Shown here piece after piece: positions 1-5,538 of a DNA stretch of 8,633 bases. Within the stretch, counting starts at the first letter, position 1. The number at the start of each line of letters is the position of its first letter. A program made the position numbers and the translations under genes. Below the pieces are notes generated by a model. That model was not told the origin of the DNA and searched no databases. It was given only the letters and a program-made list of their open reading frames with translations. The stretch is from Marinilabiliales bacterium (GTDB lineage: Bacteria; Bacteroidota; Bacteroidia; Bacteroidales; BM523): NCBI GenBank assembly GCA_002869425.1, contig PKSZ01000579.1, forward strand, positions 1-8,633. Direction: 5' to 3'.

Positions 1-94
1 TCCATACAGTCTTGTATGAAAAAAAACGGTTGTGTATGTAAACAGCAGGAGCTTCAGGTTGCTGTTGTACTTGTTTATAAAAGCCTTTGATCAT
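1..94 (-). CDS. N-terminus of a probable AMP-binding (adenylate-forming) enzyme, partial
   Basis: Read on the minus strand from the ATG at 94, 31 codons stay open to the window edge. The peptide begins MIKGFYKQVQQQPEAPAVYI and then has HNRFFSYKTVW. The pattern of a short helix, P-E-A-P-A-V, a few residues and then a S-Y pair is how many adenylate-forming enzymes start (acyl-CoA ligases and NRPS-type adenylation domains, often 'PdapAv...lTY..L'). These enzymes activate a carboxylic acid with ATP to an acyl-AMP. The core ATP-binding motifs lie outside the window, so the substrate cannot be named. The gene is divergent from mqnE and shares the gap of about 95 bp between them. The assignment rests only on this short N-terminal resemblance; another family is possible. 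Confidence 0.55.
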   Translation of the reverse strand, partial: MIKGFYKQVQQQPEAPAVYIHNRFFSYKTVW

Positions 95-164
95 TTTTCT
101 TTGTTTTCAATACAAATATCGCAGAAACTATAATTGATTACAAAAAGCTATCTGATTATTTGGC

Positions 165-172
165 TACCTTTG
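165..172 (+). promoter_or_regulatory. Bacteroidota -7 promoter element for mqnE
   Basis: TACCTTTG matches the Bacteroidota -7 consensus TAnnTTTG exactly. It ends 17 bases before the ATG at 190, which leaves room for a very short leader. No good TTTG -33 element is seen 19-20 bases upstream, so the call rests on the -7 match and its position. It decides the mqnE start: an upstream TTG at 160 would lie before this element and could not be on the transcript it drives. Confidence 0.5.
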
Positions 173-189
173 TGTTAAAATTCAGAAAA

Positions 190-1290
190 ATGATTGAACA
201 GATCATAAGAGAAACAACGCTAAAAAAAGAGAGCAGGCAGGTTTTACTGGATAGAATACAAGGAAAACGAATTAGTCTGATTGATGCTTTTGATATTTAT
301 ACAAAAACCCCTTTATCTGTTTTAGGTGCTGTTGCTGATTATATTACCCAAAAGATACATAATAATAAGGTTTATTATAATAGGAATTTTCATTTAGAGC
401 CCACAAACATTTGTGTTTACGATTGTAGTTTTTGTAGTTATTCACGCAAAGAAGGACAACAGGGCAGTTGGGATTTATCAATTGAAGATATGCTTGAAAA
501 GGTAAAGCAAAATGCATCGGCAACAGAAGTACATATTGTTGGTGGCGTTCATCCGGAGCGTGATGTTTTTTATTATGCCGATTTCTTAGCAAAAATTAAG
601 GGTTTACGGCCTGATATTCATGTCAAAGCTTTTACTGCTGTTGAAATTGAATTTATGTCTTCCAAGGCGGGCGTAGAAATAAATGAAGGGTTAAGTATTT
701 TAAAGAAGGCGGGTTTAAATTCAATTCCTGGTGGTGGTGCAGAAATATTTAACGATACAATTCGTGAAACTTTATGTGGAAGAAAGGCAAATTCAAAAAC
801 ATGGTTGAAGGTTCATAAGCATGCACATTTGAATGCGATACCATCCAATGCAACAATTTTGTATGGTCATGTTGAGAATGTAGAACACAGAATTCAACAC
901 TTGGATAAAATTAGAAATTTGCAGGATGAAACGGGTGGGTTTAATGCTTTTATTCCATTGAAATATAAGCATAAGGATAACTTTTTAAGTCATTTGAAAG
1001 AGTTGTCCTTGATAGAAGATTTGAGAATGATGGCATTTTGTAGGTTGTTTCTGGATAATATCCCAAATCTTAAGGCTTATTGGCCAATGTATGGAAAGGA
1101 AACTGCTTATTTGATGCTTTCATTTGGAGCCAATGATATGGATGGTACTATAGAAGATTCAACAAGAATTTATTCAATGGCAGGTTCCGAGGAGCAAAAC
1201 CCCGTGTTGTCTGTTAGTGAAATTGTTTCAGAACTTCAACGTATGGGAAAGAAAGCTGTAGAGAGAGATTCATTGTACAACGAGTTGTAA
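190..1290 (+). CDS. mqnE: Aminofutalosine synthase MqnE (radical SAM)
   Basis: This is a cytoplasmic radical SAM enzyme of the futalosine menaquinone pathway. It joins the adenosyl group of SAM to the MqnA product (3-[(1-carboxyvinyl)oxy]benzoate), giving aminofutalosine. From the ATG at 190 the protein is 366 residues, normal for the family. The CX3CX2C cluster motif (CVYDCSFC) has Cys75, Cys79 and Cys82. Further family blocks are IVGGVHPE (116-123), KAFTAVE (146-152), PGGGAEIF (180-187), YGHVE (225-229) and LQDETGGF (244-251). The 'KAFTAVE' and 'PGGGAEIF' blocks and the DETGGF segment favour MqnE over the related cyclase MqnC. The frame is open further upstream to a TTG at 160, but ATG 190 is preferred because the -7 promoter element lies between them. 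The gene ends in TAA and is followed by about 100 bases with no clear terminator. The other mqn genes are not in the window. Confidence 0.92.
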   Translation: MIEQIIRETTLKKESRQVLLDRIQGKRISLIDAFDIYTKTPLSVLGAVADYITQKIHNNKVYYNRNFHLEPTNICVYDCSFCSYSRKEGQQGSWDLSIEDMLEKVKQNASATEVHIVGGVHPERDVFYYADFLAKIKGLRPDIHVKAFTAVEIEFMSSKAGVEINEGLSILKKAGLNSIPGGGAEIFNDTIRETLCGRKANSKTWLKVHKHAHLNAIPSNATILYGHVENVEHRIQHLDKIRNLQDETGGFNAFIPLKYKHKDNFLSHLKELSLIEDLRMMAFCRLFLDNIPNLKAYWPMYGKETAYLMLSFGANDMDGTIEDSTRIYSMAGSEEQNPVLSVSEIVSELQRMGKKAVERDSLYNEL

Positions 1291-1365
1291 GTTAAATATT
1301 TTATAGATTGTTGTTTTGTGGCTGTTTCTTGCTAAAATTACTTTTATGAAATCAACATATAATTT

Positions 1366-1373
1366 TATCTTTG
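1366..1373 (+). promoter_or_regulatory. Bacteroidota -7 promoter element for the PASTA-T9SS-rluD operon
   Basis: TATCTTTG matches TAnnTTTG exactly. A weak -33 candidate, TTTT at 1342-1345, lies 20 bases upstream. The element ends 14 bases before the out-of-frame ATG at 1388 and 22 bases before the TTG at 1396 that opens the PASTA frame. The rest of the mqnE-PASTA gap (1291-1365) shows no hairpin with a T-tract. Confidence 0.5.
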
Positions 1374-1395
1374 TTGTTGCGTTACTAATGTTAAA

Positions 1396-1920
1396 TTGCT
1401 TAAAAGTACAGCATTGAAAAATTTACTTCGATTTCTGAAAGTTTTGGCTATTCACGGATCAATAGCAGTTGTGGTCCTTTTTTTAATAATTCTTGGAGTC
1501 CTCTATGCAATTGATTCTTACACCAATCATGGTGAAGCCTTGTCCGTACCAGATTTTACAGGGATGTCAATGAAAGAAGTTGAGCAAACCTGTAAAAAGC
1601 ATCATTTGAGATATGAAGTAATTGATTCTGTATACAGCAATACGGCTGAAAAAGGAACTGTTGTGGATCAAAGTCCGGGAGTTGATTTCAAGGTGAAAGA
1701 AAATCGCAGGATTTTTCTCACAGTCAATGCTACATGTGCTGAAAGGGTGAATATGCCTAAGGTAGTTGGTGTGAGTTTACGGCAGGCTACAGCTTTGTTA
1801 GAAACGTATGGATTGAAGATAGGAAATCTTGAGTATGTTCCTGATTTTGCTACCAACTACGTGCTGGAACAGAAATATAAAGGAAATCAGCTGGAACCGG
1901 GAGAAATGGTTGAAAAATAG
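1396..1920 (+). CDS. PASTA protein, N-terminal part up to the in-frame TAG
   Basis: If the TAG is real and acts as a stop, the product is 174 residues: the membrane anchor, a complete first PASTA repeat and most of the second, ending GEMVEK. The only start codons near the 5' end in this frame are TTG at 1396 and TTG at 1414. An ATG at 1388 lies in another frame and stops after nine codons. A single extra base in TTAAATTG (1391-1398) would join ATG 1388 to this frame and give MLKLLKSTALK. Such a product could still insert in the inner membrane, but it would have an incomplete second repeat. Confidence 0.6.
   Translation: MLKSTALKNLLRFLKVLAIHGSIAVVVLFLIILGVLYAIDSYTNHGEALSVPDFTGMSMKEVEQTCKKHHLRYEVIDSVYSNTAEKGTVVDQSPGVDFKVKENRRIFLTVNATCAERVNMPKVVGVSLRQATALLETYGLKIGNLEYVPDFATNYVLEQKYKGNQLEPGEMVEK
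1918..1920 (+). other. In-frame TAG inside the second PASTA repeat
   Basis: The frame reads EPGEMVEK, TAG, SEIDLVVGKQ. The residues after the stop continue the PASTA fold with no shift in frame and no further stop until 2227. Intact homologues usually have a small or polar residue at this turn (KGSxIDLVVG pattern, from memory of the family). TAG is a normal stop in this genome, since glnN ends with TAG at 7726-7728 right after a family-typical C-terminus. Genome-wide recoding is therefore unlikely. Confidence 0.75.
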
Positions 1921-1968
1921 TCAGAAATCGACTTAGTAGTTGGTAAGCAAACAAATGAAAAGAGTATT

Positions 1969-2229
1969 GTGCCATCTGTAATTGGTCTTTCTTTGCAGGA
2001 AGCAGAGAAAAAAATTACAGAAGTTGGTTTTAATATTGGAATTTTAGAATTTGACGGAGAGGTTGAAAGCCTGGAAGATACTATGTCAGCAACAATTTGG
2101 CAACAAAAACCTCGTCATTCAGAGAAAATTGAAGTAAGTCTGGGATCATATGTAGATATATGGTTAACAACGGATTCTTCTAAAGTTCAAATACCTGATT
2201 CCGTCAATGTTGAAAATAATGTAGAATGA
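1969..2229 (+). CDS. PASTA protein, C-terminal part after the TAG
   Basis: This is a complete third PASTA repeat (VPSVIGLS, then LQEAEKK, ending YVDIWLTTDSSKV) with a short polar tail. The first start codon in frame after the TAG is the GTG at 1969, which reads into VPSVIG and so lies at the start of the repeat rather than before a leader. With no signal peptide or membrane span, an independently made product would stay in the cytoplasm and have no obvious use. It is best read as the tail of the interrupted gene. Its TGA overlaps the following ATG by ATGA, so the original gene probably coupled its translation to the T9SS cargo gene here. Confidence 0.45.
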   Translation: MPSVIGLSLQEAEKKITEVGFNIGILEFDGEVESLEDTMSATIWQQKPRHSEKIEVSLGSYVDIWLTTDSSKVQIPDSVNVENNVE

Positions 2230-4397
2230 GAATATCAATTATAAGTCTGTTCTTTGTTTTGTTAGGTGGTAAATTTGCTTCTGCACAGGAAGTTTTGGTT
2301 GGCATTGAGCATAACAATCAGGTTGAAGAAAAGAGTAAAACCTATGGTAATAGGAGTACATCTTCGTTAATAGCACTGCCTTTTTATGATGATTTTGCCA
2401 AAGCATGTGTCTATCCAAATGAAGATCTATGGTTAGATAACCAGGTTTTTATCAATTATGATTATGGTGTAGAACCTCCTACAATTGGTGTTGCTACATT
2501 TGATGCAATTGATGAAACCGGAACAATTCATGACAATGCTTCGCAAAATCAGTTTCTGGCAGATATTCTTACATCCAAGGCAATTAACCTGAAGGATCAT
2601 TATGTTCCCAATACACTTCTTTTCCCATCTGATTCACTGTATACAAAAGTATTGGATACTGTTTATGTGTATGCTTCTAACGGCTTGTTTTGGCTGGGCG
2701 ATAATGTGTATTACAATTGTGTAGACTCTGTTATACAGATAGGTGCAAACGATTCTCTTTATCTATTAGATGGGACAGACACAATTTTAAACACAAATGA
2801 TTTGTTTTATCACAATGAATTGAATGATGAATACATTGGGCTTGGTGATTCAATTTTGGTGGACTATTCACCTGCCGATAGTATCTTTTTTAGTTTTTAT
2901 TATCAGCCGCAAGGTATGGGATTTAGTCCGGAATCAAGAGATTCTTTAGTGTTGGAGTTTTATTCACCCCTGGATTCTTTATGGCACTGGACCTGGAGTA
3001 AAACAGGATCGGCGATAACAGATTTTAAGTATGAATTGATTCCGCTGGTGGATTCAATGTATTTTGGTGAAGGGTTTCAATTCAGGTTTAAAAATTATGC
3101 CAGCCTTTCAGACAATACATCACCAAGCATAAACAGTAATAATGATCATTGGAATATAGATGTTGTTTACTTAAATTGTAATCGCTCGGTTTTTGATACT
3201 ACAATGAATGATGTAGCCATTATTGAACCTTTGAGGTCTACGATGAAAAATTATCAATCAATGCCATGGCCGCACTTTCGCTATGATGATTCTGAAGCTA
3301 AAAATATTTTTTCTGTTCCTTTTAAGAATTACTCACAGGATACAATTCATTACGATAGATTCTACGATCTGGTGAACCGAGATGCTGGACTTTTTAGTTA
3401 TGGCAGACCTTTGGGCTCATTTGATATATTCCCATATTGGATTGAAACCATTGGTGATATTTATATTTCAGGACTCCTGAATACCGATTATGGAGGCGAT
3501 TCCGCCTTGTTTGAGATGAAGAGTTATTATACACTCCAATATGAGGGAATTCCTGAGTATAAACGCCAAAATGATACATCTGAATATCATCAGAAGTTTT
3601 ATAATTATTATGCTTATGATGATGGTACGGCAGAAGCGGGTTATGGTTTGCTTGGTGCAGGAACTGAAAATTCAAATGTAGCGCAGAAGTACAGAATTTA
3701 TAAACCGGATACTCTCAGAGGTGTACAAATGTATTTTAACAATACCTTAACAGGTGCCAATGAAAAGTATTTCTATCTAACCATTTGGAAGAATGATAAT
3801 GGTTTTCCCGGAGACATTATATATCAGCGTGAAGGAGCCAGCGCTGAGTTTTCTGGCGGAATGAATAAATTCAATTATTATGAACTAATTTTAGATAGCC
3901 TTACAATCGTTGATAGTTCATATCTGGTGAGCAGTGGAACGAATGAATATATATACATTAGCGATACATCTGTGTTTGTTGGGTGGAAAAAGATTTTTAC
4001 TACGGATATGTTGAATATTGGATTTGATAAGAATATTGTTCGGCCTGACAGGATTTTTTATACATATTCAGGAAGCTGGTATCCTTCATCAATGGAGGGT
4101 GTTTTAATGATAAGACCGGTATTTGGACAAGATTTTGTTGCCTCTGTTCATGCTAGTGCAATCCCGAAGAATAATCTGGTTTTATATCCAAATCCGGCAT
4201 CGGATCAAATCAATGTTTCTGCAGGTAATGAGGATATAGAATTGCTTTCTGTATACGATTTGTATGGAAAGTTGTGTTTGACAGCCAAAAATGAAACGTT
4301 ACTGGATGTTTCTGTTTTACCAGCAGGAGTGTATGTTGTACAAGTGGTTACCGAAAGCAGAAATGTTTACACTTCCAGATTTATTGTTCAGCCCTAA
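2226..4397 (+). CDS. Secreted protein with T9SS type A C-terminal sorting domain
   Basis: This 723-residue exported protein has unknown function. A Sec signal peptide covers residues 1-20 (hydrophobic IISLFFVLLGG, cleavage after A-S-A before Gln21). The last 74 residues (650-723) form a type A sorting domain, with YPNPASD at 654-660, VYDLYGK, LPAGVYVVQV and a basic end. T9SS recognises this tail at the outer membrane for secretion or surface attachment. Between them the protein is rich in aromatic residues and Asp. It has a likely beta-sandwich part with FYYQPQG near 223-229 and a conserved-looking block YAYDDGTAE at 462-470 followed by a second beta-rich region. I see no catalytic motif, so an adhesive or structural role is only a guess. 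It begins at an ATG overlapping the PASTA stop and ends in a TAA that overlaps the rluD ATG by one base, so it is the middle gene of a tight operon. Confidence 0.85.
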   Translation: MRISIISLFFVLLGGKFASAQEVLVGIEHNNQVEEKSKTYGNRSTSSLIALPFYDDFAKACVYPNEDLWLDNQVFINYDYGVEPPTIGVATFDAIDETGTIHDNASQNQFLADILTSKAINLKDHYVPNTLLFPSDSLYTKVLDTVYVYASNGLFWLGDNVYYNCVDSVIQIGANDSLYLLDGTDTILNTNDLFYHNELNDEYIGLGDSILVDYSPADSIFFSFYYQPQGMGFSPESRDSLVLEFYSPLDSLWHWTWSKTGSAITDFKYELIPLVDSMYFGEGFQFRFKNYASLSDNTSPSINSNNDHWNIDVVYLNCNRSVFDTTMNDVAIIEPLRSTMKNYQSMPWPHFRYDDSEAKNIFSVPFKNYSQDTIHYDRFYDLVNRDAGLFSYGRPLGSFDIFPYWIETIGDIYISGLLNTDYGGDSALFEMKSYYTLQYEGIPEYKRQNDTSEYHQKFYNYYAYDDGTAEAGYGLLGAGTENSNVAQKYRIYKPDTLRGVQMYFNNTLTGANEKYFYLTIWKNDNGFPGDIIYQREGASAEFSGGMNKFNYYELILDSLTIVDSSYLVSSGTNEYIYISDTSVFVGWKKIFTTDMLNIGFDKNIVRPDRIFYTYSGSWYPSSMEGVLMIRPVFGQDFVASVHASAIPKNNLVLYPNPASDQINVSAGNEDIELLSVYDLYGKLCLTAKNETLLDVSVLPAGVYVVQVVTESRNVYTSRFIVQP

Positions 4398-5419
4398 TGA
4401 TACAGGAAGAAGCCTTTCAAAGTGAGCAGGGAGAAATGTATGAGCATCATCGTTTTGTTGTGGATGGTGGTCAGTCTTTGTTGCGAATTGACAAATTCCT
4501 TTCAAATCGAATTGATAATATTTCGCGAAGCAAAATTCAGGCAGCAGCTGCCGTAGGTAACATTTTGGTGAATTCCGTATCTGTTAAATCCAATTACAAA
4601 GTAAAGCCCGGCGATGTTATTTCTGTTGTAATGCCAGATCCCAAAAGGGAGATTGAGATTATTCCTGAGAATATACCGCTGGACATTGTGTATGAAGACA
4701 ATCAGTTACTGGTGGTAAATAAACAACCAGGTTTGGTTGTCCATCCGGGTGTTGGGAATTATCACGGTACTTTGGTCAATGCGTTAACTTTTCACTTGAA
4801 GGATAGTCCATTGTTTAAAACAGGAGAGATAAGACCTGGGCTTGTTCATCGTATTGATAAGGATACTTCTGGTTTAATGGTAGTTGCAAAAACAGAGTTT
4901 GCAATGCATTTTCTGGCAAGACAGTTCTTTGAACGCACAACCGATCGAAAATATAATGCATTGGTTTGGGGAGTAATAAAAAGTGATGAAGGTACTATAA
5001 CAGGAAATATTGGTCGGGATGTCAGGGATCGCACCAAGATGGCTATTTTTAAGGATCCTGAAATTGGAAAACAAGCTGTTACGCATTATAAAGTGCTGGA
5101 GCGTTTGCATTATCTCAGTTTTGTAGAGTGTAAGCTTGAAACGGGTAGAACCCATCAGATAAGGGTTCACTTTGCAAATATTGGGCATCCTCTTTTCAAT
5201 GACGAAACATACGGTGGAGACAAAATATTGAAAGGAACAACTTTTACAAAGTATAAACAATTTGTTCAAAACTGCTTTAAACTTCTTCCCAGGCAGGCTT
5301 TACATGCGAAATCTCTGGGATTTGCGCATCCTATAACCAAAAAACGGTTACATTTTGATAGCGAATTACCTCAGGATATGGTTCTGGCTATTGAAAAATG
5401 GAGAAATTATCAGTCTTGA
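4397..5419 (+). CDS. rluD: RluA/RluD-family 23S rRNA pseudouridine synthase
   Basis: This 340-residue cytoplasmic enzyme converts specific uridines in RNA to pseudouridine. It has an N-terminal S4 RNA-binding domain at about 28-79 (RIDKFLSNR, SRSKIQAA, VKPGDVISV) and then the RluA-type catalytic domain. The signature HRIDKDTSG is at 151-159, with Asp154 as the expected catalytic nucleophile. A second conserved block, ETGRTHQIRVH, is at 248-258, followed by GHPLFNDETYGG. S4 plus this length is the RluD/RluC type; the symbol follows the usual Bacteroidota naming. The target (RluD sites are in helix 69 of 23S rRNA) is inferred from the family. The ATG at 4397 shares its A with the stop of the T9SS gene (TAATG), which points to translational coupling. 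A later ATG at codon 14 is possible but less likely. The gene ends with TGA before an unusual C-tract. Confidence 0.88.
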   Translation: MIQEEAFQSEQGEMYEHHRFVVDGGQSLLRIDKFLSNRIDNISRSKIQAAAAVGNILVNSVSVKSNYKVKPGDVISVVMPDPKREIEIIPENIPLDIVYEDNQLLVVNKQPGLVVHPGVGNYHGTLVNALTFHLKDSPLFKTGEIRPGLVHRIDKDTSGLMVVAKTEFAMHFLARQFFERTTDRKYNALVWGVIKSDEGTITGNIGRDVRDRTKMAIFKDPEIGKQAVTHYKVLERLHYLSFVECKLETGRTHQIRVHFANIGHPLFNDETYGGDKILKGTTFTKYKQFVQNCFKLLPRQALHAKSLGFAHPITKKRLHFDSELPQDMVLAIEKWRNYQS

Positions 5420-5538
5420 TCTAGTTACCCCCCCCTGAATAGGTGGGTGTTGATAAAAATATGACAAAATATTTCAATACTGCCTGTGAAAAATAGGGGG
5501 TGTGTTAAAACTATTTATACTTTTGTTGAAAAACAGAA
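5420..5538 (+). promoter_or_regulatory. rluD-glnN intergenic region with repeated G-rich boxes
   Basis: The 119-bp gap carries a run of eight C at 5428-5435, rare in such AT-rich DNA. It also carries two near-identical G-rich boxes: AATAGGTGGGTGT at 5438-5450 and AATAGGGGGTGT at 5492-5503. They differ by one inserted T and lie 53-54 bp apart, close to five helical turns. The C-run read on the other strand resembles the same box. The second box overlaps the expected -33 region of the glnN promoter. This looks like a control region for nitrogen-regulated glnN, but no regulator is known from the sequence. The C-run and first G-box could instead form an imperfect hairpin (CCT-GAAT-AGG core) ending rluD; no T-tract follows it. 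Confidence 0.4.
5518..5525 (+). promoter_or_regulatory. Bacteroidota -7 promoter element for glnN
   Basis: TACTTTTG matches TAnnTTTG exactly and ends 13 bases before the ATG at 5539. Where a TTTG -33 element would be expected (near 5495-5498) the sequence is AGGG, part of a G-rich box. The promoter therefore lacks a consensus -33 and may depend on an activator. Confidence 0.55.

Larger units (their letters stand above)
1396..2229 (+). pseudogene. Membrane-anchored three-PASTA-domain protein, interrupted by an in-frame TAG
   Basis: Read through one TAG at 1918-1920, this frame encodes 277 codons. In order it has a short basic N-terminus, one membrane span (about residues 18-41, rich in V, L and I, ending GVLYAIDSYTNHGEA), and three PASTA repeats at about 47-111, 115-188 and 192-267. 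Each begins with a V/M-P-x-[FV]-x-G-[ML]-S block (VPDFTGMS, MPKVVGVS, VPSVIGLS). The pattern is an inner-membrane anchor with periplasmic PASTA domains, which in other bacteria bind peptidoglycan or muropeptides. No kinase domain is attached, as is usual in Bacteroidota. The TAG falls in repeat 2, just before SEIDLVVG, a typical PASTA closing strand, so the missing part is clearly homologous. There is also no ATG near the start in this frame. The frame ends in TGA overlapping the next gene's ATG (ATGA). Either the gene is decaying, or the sequence has one or two errors. Confidence 0.7.

Noticed and set aside
344..592. Minus-strand 82-codon frame within mqnE
   Set aside because: Composition is His/Asn/Tyr-rich, as expected from antisense of an AT-rich gene, and it overlaps the MqnE cluster motif.
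1346..1416. 23-codon frame MKSTYNFIFVVALLMLNCLK ending at TGA, resembling a lipoprotein signal
   Set aside because: It contains the -7 promoter element of the next gene and leads nowhere after the hydrophobic stretch, so it is most likely chance.
1918..1920. TAG recoded as an amino acid genome-wide
   Set aside because: glnN ends in TAG at a family-typical C-terminus, and the other genes use TAA or TGA normally without internal TAG.
4874..5269. 131-codon minus-strand frame antisense to rluD
   Set aside because: It lies wholly inside a clear rluD frame, has no recognisable domain and looks like a shadow frame.
5457..5474. AAATAT/ATATTT inverted repeat in the rluD-glnN gap
   Set aside because: Six-base AT-only arms are common by chance in this base composition.
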